A stretch of DNA of 7,433 nucleotides from assembly GCA_031276435.1 (NCBI GenBank), contig JAISNB010000159.1:1-7433 (forward strand), given 5' to 3'. Below are positions 1 through 6,337 of the stretch, in pieces. The notes under the pieces are model-generated. The model searched no databases, was not told the DNA's origin, and worked only from the letters and a program-made list of their open reading frames with translations. Within the stretch, counting starts at the first letter, position 1, and the number at the start of each line of letters is the position of its first letter. This stretch comes from Burkholderiaceae bacterium. GTDB taxonomy: Bacteria > Pseudomonadota > Gammaproteobacteria > Burkholderiales > Burkholderiaceae_C. The position numbers were made by a program, and so were the translations under genes.

Positions 1-89
<89 letters not shown>

Positions 90-116
<27 letters not shown>

Positions 117-545
117 GAGGCTCCGGAATTTATTTCTGATGTGTTGCCATTTAGCATGGGAACTGACTCCTGTCAAATGAGTGCTATCAAGGTTAAAGAA
201 CCTGCTTGCCGTCTTTTTGGCGTTGCGCAAGCACCTTGCCTGAGAGCAAGAGTGGCTGTGCAACACCGCCGAGCTATCCAGGCAGGGCGCTTGCTCTTCG
301 CCGGGTTGGAACAAGATTGCAACAGGTTCCCGGTGGATGTGCCTTTGCCCTTGCCTTACCGCTGCTTCATGCGCCCTGTGTGCATTGCGCTGCGTTGGGC
401 GGCGCGGCAACAAGGACATGATTGGCGTCGGCGTGGGGCCAAGACACGCATGTCATACTAGCAGCATTTCCGCGTTTTGCAACAGGCGGAGCGGCGCGAA
501 AGTGAAAAAAACACGGAAAGTGTGAAATAGTTCCGCTTTTTGATG
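90..545. other. Intergenic region, no supported gene
   Basis: About 455 bases without a convincing coding sequence. Short open frames exist on both strands, but none gives a protein I recognise, none has a clear ribosome-binding site, and their composition looks like random translation. GC is lower than in the operon to the right (121-180 is about 42%). The left part holds the two leftward promoter-like sites. The middle part (about 223-333) has several small inverted repeats: the palindrome TTGCGCAA at 223-230, arms AGAGCAAG 243-250 with CTTGCTCT 290-297, and GGAAC 308-312 with GTTCC 326-330. Near the right end CGGAA 515-519 can pair with TTCCG 531-535, followed by CTTTTT, which is a weak terminator-like shape. 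An untranslated RNA is possible but I cannot name one. Confidence 0.5.
148..176 (-). promoter_or_regulatory. Second candidate leftward promoter, perfect -35
   Basis: A perfect -35 TTGACA (176 down to 171, minus strand) is separated by exactly 17 bases from TAAATG (153 down to 148). The latter is a poor -10 (3 of 6) but is preceded by TGC, an extended -10 signature. The predicted start is near 141, and it would run leftward in tandem with the promoter at 87-116. The weak -10 makes this less certain than the downstream site. Confidence 0.3.
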
Positions 546-567
546 GTGTGTGTTGTTTTTTGCCCGC

Positions 568-689
568 CCTCTCTTGCCCCATCCTCACCCCCCGCCCCTC
601 TCCGCAAGCGGAGAGGGGAGCAAATTGCACCCTCCCCCCTTGGGGGGAGGGTTGGGGAGAGGGAACAAAGGGGGAGGGATGGGGAGAGG
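568..689. repeat. REP-like composite palindromic element
   Basis: Two near-perfect hairpins lie side by side. The first has 10-base arms at 595-604 and 609-618 around the tetraloop CAAG. The second has 11-base arms at 629-639 and 642-652 with only TT between. They are enclosed by a longer outer pairing: CCCCATCC 577-584 with GGATGGGG 677-684, continued by CCTCT 568-572 with AGAGG 685-689 across a four-base bulge. This C/T-rich then G/A-rich design resembles dispersed REP-type elements found between genes in high-GC proteobacteria. It lies just past the stop codon of the last gene of the leftward operon. It could therefore help end transcription or protect the mRNA 3' end, but in that direction no T-run follows the hairpins. 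Membership in a genome-wide family is inferred from form only. Confidence 0.75.
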
Positions 690-711
690 TCAAAGGGGGA
701 GAGGGTCAGGG
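642..711 (+). repeat. G-rich purine tract with imperfect direct repeat
   Basis: The plus strand has about ten runs of three or more G within 70 bases, separated mainly by short A-containing spacers, so it could form G-quadruplexes. Within it GGGGAGAGG followed by CAAAGGGGGAG occurs twice (654-676 and 681-701), a duplication of about 25 bases. The tract reaches the last codons of the membrane protein gene that ends at 706. For that leftward gene the G-rich strand is the template, so a folded structure could slow RNA polymerase; that effect is inferred. Confidence 0.6.
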
Positions 712-1056
712 GGCGCCGCCACTGCCCAGCGCCGCGTCAATGAGTACGCCGAGCGCCGAATACATGAGCGAGCCGAGCAGCGCGGCCCCGAAGCCGCGCA
801 CCTGAAAGCCGCTGAGCAGGCCCGACGCGGCCCAGAACAGCAGCGCGTTGATGACGAACAGGAACAGCCCCAGCGTCAGTACCGTGACCGGCAGTGTGAG
901 CACCACCAGTACGGGCCGCACGCTGGCGTTGAGCAGGCCGATGACCAATGCCGCGATCATGGCCGCGCCAAAGCTGCTGACCACCACGCCGCCGTAGAGC
1001 CAGGCCACCACGCTGAGCGCCGCGGCGCTGAGCAACCACCTGAGCAAGAGAATCAT
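706..1056 (-). CDS. Small integral membrane protein, phage holin family 4 / YvlD-like
   Basis: Encodes a 116-residue, almost wholly hydrophobic protein with about four membrane segments (roughly residues 2-20, 28-48, 52-76 and 88-110). The pattern LLNASVRPVL then VLTLPVTVLTLGLFLFVINA (residues 41-50 and 51-70) is typical of the YvlD/DUF360 group, which databases label phage holin family 4. Despite the name, these are common chromosomal proteins and there is no phage context here, so a lysis role is not implied; the function is unknown. The ATG at 1056 is chosen because the family motif starts there. The longer frame extending upstream to 2028 only shadows the TerC-type gene. Upstream spacing is 32 bases from the TerC-type gene and the ribosome-binding site is weak, so it is probably cotranscribed as the last operon gene. 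Confidence 0.85.
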   Translation of the reverse strand: MILLLRWLLSAAALSVVAWLYGGVVVSSFGAAMIAALVIGLLNASVRPVLVVLTLPVTVLTLGLFLFVINALLFWAASGLLSGFQVRGFGAALLGSLMYSALGVLIDAALGSGGAP

Positions 1057-1088
1057 GCTGCGGGATCCGGTTTTTGCCCTGAAGCGGC

Positions 1089-1835
1089 TCAATCCGCCGC
1101 GGGCCGCGCGGCGCTGGCGCCTTCGGCGGGCTTGCGCCGGTGCAGCCATTTGCCGATGCCCAGTGTCAGCAAGGCGCCTGCCAGGCCGGCCGCGTGATGG
1201 ACGGCGGCCTCTTGCGGCAGTTTGAGCATCCATTGCCAGCGCGCCGGGTCGGCCAGCGCCGGGTCTGTGACCAGCATGCCGCCCGCAATCCAGCCCAGCA
1301 GCATGCCGCCGCCGGTGATGATGACGGGAAAGCGCTCCATCAGTTTGATGACCATCTGGCTGCCCCAGACGATGATGGGAATGGAGATGAGCAGGCCCAT
1401 GATGACCAGCAGCAGCGAGTGGCGGCTGGCGTTTTGCGCCGCCCCGGCAATGGCGATGACGTTGTCCACGCTCATGACCAGATCGGCGGTGATGACGGTT
1501 CTGACGGCGCCCCAGAGCTGGTCGCTGCCCTGTACGCCGCTGCCCTGCCCGGCATCGTCCGGGGCCAGCAGTTTGACGCCAATGCACAGCAGCAGCAGCG
1601 CGCCCGCCGCCTTGAGAAAGGGCAGGTTCAGCAGTGTCATGGCAAAGGCGATGAGCACGATGCGCACCACAATGGCCCCGGCGGTGCCAAGCAGGATGCC
1701 TTTCTTGCGCTGCGCGGCGGGCAGTTTGCGGCAGGCCAGCGCAATGACCACCGCGTTGTCGCCGCCGAGCAAGAGGTCGATGACGATGATTTGCCCAAGC
1801 GCGAGCCAGAAGGCCGGAGATGTCAAGAATTCCAT
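1089..1835 (-). CDS. TerC family integral membrane protein (YjbE-type putative metal transporter)
   Basis: A 248-residue inner-membrane protein with about seven hydrophobic segments. Two related acidic motifs mark the TerC fold: IDLLLGGDNAVV (residues 19-30, GGDNA at 24-28) and ADLVMSVDNVIA (117-128, SVDNV at 122-126). They sit in corresponding membrane helices and are thought to bind metal ions. Family members include Mn(II) exporters that help metallate secreted proteins; the substrate here is inferred. A polar loop at about 92-108 separates the two halves, and the C-terminus (232-248) is basic then Ala-rich and cytosolic in type. The ATG at 1835 starts 12 bases after the stop of the preceding gene, with CCGGGG as a weak ribosome-binding site. 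No manganese riboswitch is visible, as expected for a gene inside an operon. Confidence 0.92.
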   Translation of the reverse strand: MEFLTSPAFWLALGQIIVIDLLLGGDNAVVIALACRKLPAAQRKKGILLGTAGAIVVRIVLIAFAMTLLNLPFLKAAGALLLLCIGVKLLAPDDAGQGSGVQGSDQLWGAVRTVITADLVMSVDNVIAIAGAAQNASRHSLLLVIMGLLISIPIIVWGSQMVIKLMERFPVIITGGGMLLGWIAGGMLVTDPALADPARWQWMLKLPQEAAVHHAAGLAGALLTLGIGKWLHRRKPAEGASAARPAAD

Positions 1836-1847
1836 AAGCGCCCCGGA

Positions 1848-2255
1848 TTATCCTGTTTGTCGCTGCTTTGCCGCCGCCTGCCTGAGAAAGCGCAGCGCCG
1901 TGGCCTGTCGGGTGATGCGTCGCCACACGGCGCGTTTTTGCAGCGGCCCCATGGCGGGCCAGAGCGCCACTTCGGCATCGGTGCGCCCGCAGCCTTTGCA
2001 TACGGCGTCGCCCTGACTGGTGGAGCAAACGGCAATGCAGGGCGCGTCGGGCAAGGTGGCGTACCAGGCCAGCCAGGCTTGCCAGGCAGCGGGCGGTATG
2101 GCGTGGGCGCGCCAGTACCGCGCGCCAGTCAGGGCCATGCGGCCATACAGATCGGCCAGCGCGCGCACGGGCGGCGCCAGAGCGCCGCTGCTGGCGTCAG
2201 CAGGCATGCGCGCGCGCCAGTGGTTGATGGCCGCTTCCAGGTCGGCAATGTGCAA
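1848..2255 (-). CDS. DUF3717/DUF1289-type four-cysteine protein, probable TTG start
   Basis: A 135-residue protein of unknown function. The N-terminal part begins HIADLEAAINHWRAR and resembles DUF3717. The C-terminal part has the DUF1289 pattern PCIAVCSTSQGDAVCKGCGR (72-91), with Cys 73, 77, 86 and 89 arranged C-x3-C-x8-C-x2-C. This looks like a zinc- or iron-binding knuckle, and is followed by RTDAEVALW and a basic helix. No ATG lies before the conserved N-terminus; the TTG at 2255 stands where relatives, as I recall them, carry Met before His-Ile, so I choose it. Another in-frame TTG lies ten codons upstream. The frame stays open far upstream (to 3215) through the glycosylase gene, which explains possible over-extended annotation. 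It lies 56 bases after the glycosylase stop and 12 before the TerC-type start. Confidence 0.82.
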   Translation of the reverse strand: MHIADLEAAINHWRARMPADASSGALAPPVRALADLYGRMALTGARYWRAHAIPPAAWQAWLAWYATLPDAPCIAVCSTSQGDAVCKGCGRTDAEVALWPAMGPLQKRAVWRRITRQATALRFLRQAAAKQRQTG

Positions 2256-2311
2256 GCCCGGCTCGGTAGCGCAAGCGGGCAAAGGGCGCTGCTGCTGCGG
2301 GCCACCGCGCG

Positions 2312-3274
2312 TCAAGGCTTGCGCGCCGCTGCGGCTGCTGCCGCCGCGGCGTCCGTGGGTTGGTGGCCGTCGCCGCCGCTTTCGGCCACGTCCAGCGCCA
2401 AGCACAGGTCTTGCCAGGCTTTGGCTTTTTCTGGCAGGGCGCGCAGCAGGTAGGCCGGGTGGTAGGTGACGACCACTGGCACGCCGTGCCAGTGGTGCAC
2501 GCGCCCGCGCAAGCGGCCAATGGGTTCTTGCGTTTGCAGCAGGCTTTGCACGGCAAAGCGGCCCATGGCCAGGATGATTCTGGGTTGCAGCAAGGCTATC
2601 TGGCGACGCAGGAAAGGCTCGCATTGGGCGATTTCGTCGGGCTGCGGGTTGCGGTTGCCCGGCGGTCGGCATTTGAGCACGTTGGCAATGTACACGCCCC
2701 CTTGTGGTGGCGCTGGCGCGGTCGGCGCTTTGCCCGCGCCATCCTGCGGCTGTGGCGGCTGCTGCTGGCTGGCCGCATCGAGCGCGCATTGCGCCTGGCG
2801 CGAGCGGCCAATGGCGGCCAGCATGCGATCGAGCAGTTTGCCCGCCTGTCCGACAAAGGGTTCGCCCTGGCGGTCTTCGTTTTCGCCCGGCGCTTCGCCC
2901 ACCACCATCCAGTCGGCCCGCGGGCTGCCCACGCCAAACACGGTTTGCGTGCGGCCCGCGCACAGGCCACAGGCGCGGCAGGCGGCAACGGCCGAGCGCA
3001 ATTGCGCCCAGTCCATGTGTTCGACATCCGCTGGGCGCGCGCGGTTGTTGCTGGCTGGCTTGTCGAGCGCGGCAGCGGGGGGGGGCACCATTATGGGCGC
3101 AACGGGCGGCGCAATCACCGGCGCGGCGGCGGCTGTTGCGGGCGGCGGCGCTGCGGCTGGCGTTTGCTCTGGCGCTGGCGCGGCGCCGCGCTTGGCCGCC
3201 GGTGGCGGCATCCACAGGGGCACGCCCATTTCGGCCAGCATGGCGCGCTGGCGCGCGTCGAGCAGGCGCATCAT
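2312..3274 (-). CDS. Uracil-DNA glycosylase, family 4 type (Fe-S)
   Basis: Removes uracil from DNA, the first step of base excision repair, in the cytoplasm. The 320-residue protein has the family hallmarks. Cysteines at 99, 102 and 105 (CRACGLC), with 202 and 218, can supply the four 4Fe-4S ligands. The catalytic motif is GEAPGENEDRQGEPFVG (126-142), the family block NVLKCRPPGNRNP is at 198-210, and the DNA-binding motif HPAYLLR is at 272-278. It is longer than the roughly 200-residue thermophile enzymes because of three additions: an N-terminal peptide (1-23), a Pro/Ala-rich linker (about 24-84) and a low-complexity insert (about 160-192). It also ends in an Ala-rich tail. The start at 3274 is supported by GGAGG six bases upstream. 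The linker contains a run of nine C (3085 to 3077, Pro64-66), a slippage-prone site. Lies 52 bases after rimI. Confidence 0.93.
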   Translation of the reverse strand: MMRLLDARQRAMLAEMGVPLWMPPPAAKRGAAPAPEQTPAAAPPPATAAAAPVIAPPVAPIMVPPPAAALDKPASNNRARPADVEHMDWAQLRSAVAACRACGLCAGRTQTVFGVGSPRADWMVVGEAPGENEDRQGEPFVGQAGKLLDRMLAAIGRSRQAQCALDAASQQQPPQPQDGAGKAPTAPAPPQGGVYIANVLKCRPPGNRNPQPDEIAQCEPFLRRQIALLQPRIILAMGRFAVQSLLQTQEPIGRLRGRVHHWHGVPVVVTYHPAYLLRALPEKAKAWQDLCLALDVAESGGDGHQPTDAAAAAAAAARKP

Positions 3275-3326
3275 GGCGCGCCTCCGGGCAAAACGGGTGC
3301 GCTGGGGTGGCGGCGCTGGTGGCGCT

Positions 3327-3842
3327 TCATAGCTGGAAGTTCATGATGGCGGCATCTTCGCGCTGGCCATTGCCTGCCGGATAGTAGGCGCGCCGCACGG
3401 CCACTTGCTGGAACCCGTAGCGCCGGTACACCTGCTGCGCGCGCGTGTTGGAGACGCGCACTTCCAGCCAGAGCCATTGCGCGCCCTGCGCGCGCGACCA
3501 CAGGCTCAGCGCGTCCAGCAGCAGCGGCGCCCAGCCCTGGCGCTGGCATTGCGGCGCAACGGTGATGTTGAGCAGGTGCACTTCGCCCACGCCTTTCATG
3601 GCGACAAAGTAGCCCAGCAGCGCGTCACCGGCCATCAGGCATTGCGCCAGAAAGCCCGTTTGCAGCGCGTCCACGAAGTTGCCGCGCGACCAGGGGTGCG
3701 GGTAGGCGCGCCGCTCCACGGCCATGACGGCATCGAGCAGCGCGGCGCTCAGCGGCTCCAGCCGCACCTGTGCGCCAGCCGCGCCGGGTGCATCCGGCAA
3801 CAGTTGGGCAAAAAACGACGGCGAAAAGCAGGCGGCGCTCAT
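3327..3842 (-). CDS. rimI: RimI-type protein N-terminal alanine acetyltransferase
   Basis: A GNAT-fold enzyme that transfers acetyl from acetyl-CoA to the N-terminal alanine of ribosomal protein S18 and some other proteins. Of the 171 residues, the first 25 or so are a variable extension. The fold then shows AYPHPWSRGNF (46-56), the acetyl-CoA loop Q-R-Q-G-W-A (100-105) after LNITVAP, and LEVRVSN (126-132). Glu127 and Tyr139 are 12 residues apart, the same spacing as catalytic Glu103 and Tyr115 of E. coli RimI. The end RAYYPAGNGQREDAAIMNF (151-169) matches the family's usual C-terminus. The ATG at 3842 has no strong ribosome-binding site. It begins 41 bases after the tsaB stop, a common pairing, and so is likely read from the tsaB promoter. 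Confidence 0.93.
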   Translation of the reverse strand: MSAACFSPSFFAQLLPDAPGAAGAQVRLEPLSAALLDAVMAVERRAYPHPWSRGNFVDALQTGFLAQCLMAGDALLGYFVAMKGVGEVHLLNITVAPQCQRQGWAPLLLDALSLWSRAQGAQWLWLEVRVSNTRAQQVYRRYGFQQVAVRRAYYPAGNGQREDAAIMNFQL

Positions 3843-3883
3843 GCGAGGTTGCGGTTGAACAAGAAGACGGCCACCGCGCGCTT

Positions 3884-4675
3884 TCAGCCGTTGGCAACGG
3901 TGGCAGTGGCAGCGGCGGCGCGCAGGGCCGCGCGCTCTGCCGTGGTTTGCGCCACTTTATCGCGAATGTACAGAGGCAGTGCCTGCTCTGGCGCCACGGC
4001 GCGCCCGGCGGCCAGCAGCGCGGGTGTCAAGGCCAGCAGCGCGCACGCATCAGGCAAGGCCGCCACCACCCGGGCCGCATCCGGCGGCAGCGCCACGCGC
4101 AGCCGCGCGCCATACACCGCGCTGGCGTTGCCCGCCAGATGCCAGATGGCGCCTTGCGCGGACGGCGGCAGGGGCGGCGGGGCCAGTTGCTCTGGCGCGC
4201 TGGCGCGCACGGGTGTGAGCGCGCGCCAGCCACTTTGCGGCAGCCATTGGTAGGCGGCCCAGTAAACCTCGTCCATGCGCGCGTCGATGGCGCTGAGCGC
4301 CCAAAATGGCGCGTCACCGGCGCTGGCGGCGACCTGCTGGCGCGCGTTTTCAGCCACGGCCAGCAAGGTGTCTACGGGCACCACGGGCAACGGCGGTGCC
4401 TGGCCGGGCCAATGCGCGCGCGCGCCCAGAGCCAGCCCCTGCGCCACCGCGCAAGCCGTGCGCAAACCCGTGAACGCGCCGGGGCCGTGGGTAAAGCTCA
4501 GGGCGTCCAACTGATCGAGCCGCAAACCGGCTTGGCCCAGCAAATCCAGCGCCGCGGGAATCAGCGTGGCCGATGCCTGCGCCCCGCCCGCGCCCCGGTG
4601 CGGCCAAACGCGCGCGCCATGCTGCACGGCAACCGACAGTTGCTCGCCACTGGTATCGAACGCCAAGCATTTCAT
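3884..4675 (-). CDS. tsaB: tRNA t6A37 synthesis protein TsaB
   Basis: TsaB is the non-catalytic partner that dimerises with TsaD and, with TsaE, makes N6-threonylcarbamoyladenosine at position 37 of ANN-decoding tRNAs. The 263-residue product starts MKCLAFDTSGEQLSVAV, the usual ASKHA-fold opening with DTS at 7-9. It carries the family signature FTHGPGAFTGLR (61-72), followed by AVAQGLALGA (77-86). The C-terminal half is the more variable lobe and is rich in Ala and Pro. E. coli TsaB is 231 residues, so this is slightly long. The ATG at 4675 is chosen because the conserved N-terminus begins there, although the frame remains open to 5050 across the divergent dacB gene. It is the first gene of the leftward operon; tsaD and tsaE are not in this window. 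Confidence 0.95.
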   Translation of the reverse strand: MKCLAFDTSGEQLSVAVQHGARVWPHRGAGGAQASATLIPAALDLLGQAGLRLDQLDALSFTHGPGAFTGLRTACAVAQGLALGARAHWPGQAPPLPVVPVDTLLAVAENARQQVAASAGDAPFWALSAIDARMDEVYWAAYQWLPQSGWRALTPVRASAPEQLAPPPLPPSAQGAIWHLAGNASAVYGARLRVALPPDAARVVAALPDACALLALTPALLAAGRAVAPEQALPLYIRDKVAQTTAERAALRAAAATATVANG

Positions 4676-4766
4676 GCGGCTTATTTTAGGGTGCGTATGG
4701 GGGTCTACGCGCGTTTTCGGCGCGCTGCTTTCTGCGGCAGCGCCCGGTGCACTAAACTTTTGCGCC
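4676..4766. promoter_or_regulatory. Divergent tsaB / dacB promoter region
   Basis: This 91-base gap separates two diverging start codons and must hold the promoters of both units unless these lie in coding sequence. Leftward, TAAAAT (4688 down to 4683, minus strand) is a 5-of-6 match to a -10 box and lies 7 bases before the tsaB ATG. Rightward, TAAACT (4753-4758, 4 of 6) lies 8 bases before the dacB ATG at 4767. Neither has a good -35 at 16 to 18 bases, and neither start codon has a Shine-Dalgarno sequence. If these -10 boxes are used, both mRNAs would be almost leaderless. I see no operator. Confidence 0.4.
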
Positions 4767-6239
4767 ATGTTTTGCACAATGCCTGCCCGATTCGCCCGCC
4801 CGCTGCTGCTGGCCGCGTGCGCGCTGCTGCTGCCACTGGCTGCCGCGCACGCGCAAACTGCTTTGCCCGACGCGGTGAGCGCCGCGCTGGAGCGCGCCAG
4901 CGTCCCGCCAGAAGCCGTGTCCATGGTGGTTGCGCCGCTGCCGCCGCCATCGCCCGGATCGGCGGCAGGGTCAGCCGCGCCTGCCGCGCGCCTGGACTGG
5001 CAGGCCGACAAGCCGATGAACCTGGCCTCTGTGACCAAGCTGTTTACCACCTATGCCGCGCTGGACATGCTGGGGCCGGGCTATTTCTGGAAAAACCGCG
5101 TTTCCATTGAGGGGCAGGTCAAGGATGGCGTGCTGCGCGGCAATTTGATCATCAAGGGCAGCGGCGATCCCAAGCTGGTGCACGAGCGCCTGCTCGATCT
5201 GGTGGCCGCCATTCGCGAGAGAGGCATCCAGCACATCGTGGGCGATGTGGTGCTGGACGATGGCATCTTCAGCCTGCCGCCGCACGACGCCGCCGCGTTT
5301 GACGGCGACCCGCTGCGCCCCTACAACGCTGGCCCCAGCGGCATGCTGGTCAACTTTGGCGCGCTGGTGTTCAAATTCCAGCCCGACGCGGGCGGCCAGA
5401 ACGCTGTCATCAGCACCGAGCCGCCCGTGGCGGGCATCGACATCGCGGCCACCGTGCCACTGGCGCGCGGCGCTTGTGGCGACTGGCGCGCGCGCCTGAA
5501 GGCCGATTTTTCCAACCCCAGCCAAATCCGCTTCAAGGGCAGTTTTCCCGCCGCGTGCGGCGAGCAAAGCTGGGCCATCGCCTACCCCGACGCGGCGCAT
5601 TTCGCGCAATACGCGCTGGAAGGCGCGTGGCGCGCCGCAGGCGGGAGCCTGACGGGCCAAGTGCGCACGCAAAAAGGCGTGGCCGAAGGCGCGGCCTGGG
5701 TCACCGGCTTTTCACTGCCGCTGGCGCAAATCATTGCCGACGTGAACAAACTCTCCAACAACGTCATGGCGCAGCAGGTGTTTTTGACGCTCTCTGCCGC
5801 GCGCGGCGGACGCGGCAGCTTCCAGGAATCGCAAAACGCCTTTGCGCACTGGTGGCGCGGGCGCTTTGGCGCGCGCGCCGTGCCCGTGCTGGACAACGGC
5901 GCGGGCCTCTCGCGCCAGGCGCACGCCAGCGCCGCGTCGCTGACGGCGCTGTTGCAGCAAGCGGCCAGCGGCCCCAACGCCGCCGCGTTTGTCGACTCGC
6001 TCAGCGTGGCTGGCGTGGACGGCACCACCGTCAACATGCGCGCGCGCAACCCCGACTCCCAGGCACTGGGCAACGCCCACCTGAAAACCGGCAGCCTGCG
6101 CGATGTCAACGCCATCGCCGGTTACGCCTACGGCCGCAGCGGCCAGACCTATACAGTGGTGGGCATCATCAACCACCCCAACGCCAGCAACGCCCGCGCC
6201 GCGCTGGACCGTCTGGTGGAATGGGCCGTGCAGGATTGA
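4767..6239 (+). CDS. dacB: D-alanyl-D-alanine carboxypeptidase/endopeptidase (PBP4, DacB)
   Basis: A periplasmic class C penicillin-binding protein (peptidase family S13) that removes the terminal D-Ala of peptidoglycan stem peptides and cuts D-Ala-mDAP cross-links. From the ATG at 4767 it has 490 residues (E. coli DacB has 477). A signal peptide with hydrophobic core LLLAACALLLPLAAA (13-27) probably ends after AHA near residue 29. All three active-site motifs are present: SVTK (Ser88, Lys91), SNN (330-332) and KTG (440-442). The large insert between SxxK and SxN is typical of this class and includes KGSGDPKL (130-137). A second in-frame ATG at 4779 would give 486 residues and a more conventional signal-peptide start; neither has a ribosome-binding site. 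It is the only rightward gene in the window. A short GCGCG-TGG-CGCGC hairpin at 6243-6255 follows the stop but has no T-run. Confidence 0.95.
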   Translation: MFCTMPARFARPLLLAACALLLPLAAAHAQTALPDAVSAALERASVPPEAVSMVVAPLPPPSPGSAAGSAAPAARLDWQADKPMNLASVTKLFTTYAALDMLGPGYFWKNRVSIEGQVKDGVLRGNLIIKGSGDPKLVHERLLDLVAAIRERGIQHIVGDVVLDDGIFSLPPHDAAAFDGDPLRPYNAGPSGMLVNFGALVFKFQPDAGGQNAVISTEPPVAGIDIAATVPLARGACGDWRARLKADFSNPSQIRFKGSFPAACGEQSWAIAYPDAAHFAQYALEGAWRAAGGSLTGQVRTQKGVAEGAAWVTGFSLPLAQIIADVNKLSNNVMAQQVFLTLSAARGGRGSFQESQNAFAHWWRGRFGARAVPVLDNGAGLSRQAHASAASLTALLQQAASGPNAAAFVDSLSVAGVDGTTVNMRARNPDSQALGNAHLKTGSLRDVNAIAGYAYGRSGQTYTVVGIINHPNASNARAALDRLVEWAVQD

Positions 6240-6337
6240 AAAGCGCGTGGCGCGCCTGGGTTACAGCGCAAAATACGTCGCATCCAATTCAGGCTGGCGT
6301 TTCCCTGAAAATTCAATCAACCAGCCAGTCAGGGGCA

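Noticed and set aside
141..461. Open frames of 60 to 106 codons in 141-525 on the plus strand
   Set aside because: No ribosome-binding site, no recognisable family, no membrane or domain pattern, and overlapping frames of similar length. They look like chance open frames.
706..1056. Prophage or lysis module suggested by the holin family name
   Set aside because: No endolysin, integrase, structural phage gene or attachment site nearby; YvlD-type proteins are ordinary chromosomal membrane proteins.
706..2028. Long leftward frame of 440 codons ending in the holin-like protein
   Set aside because: Its first 324 codons are an out-of-frame reading of the TerC-type and DUF genes; the real start is the ATG at 1056.
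1848..3215. Very long leftward frame (455 codons) through the glycosylase gene
   Set aside because: Only the last 135 codons carry a real domain. The rest reads the glycosylase gene out of frame and is rich in Arg, Ala and Pro, as expected for shadow frames in GC-rich DNA.
4201..4228. Inverted repeat TGGCGCGC / GCGCGCCA inside tsaB
   Set aside because: GCGCGCC-like strings are abundant all over this GC-rich coding sequence, so an 8-base match is expected by codon bias.
4566..4766. Upstream extension of dacB to 4566
   Set aside because: The extension would cover the start of tsaB on the other strand and would place the signal peptide about 70 residues inside the protein; starts at 4767 or 4779 fit the family.
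6240..6337. Terminator between the convergent dacB and membrane-protein genes
   Set aside because: Only a 5-base-pair hairpin (6243-6255) without a following T-run in either direction; not enough for a terminator call.
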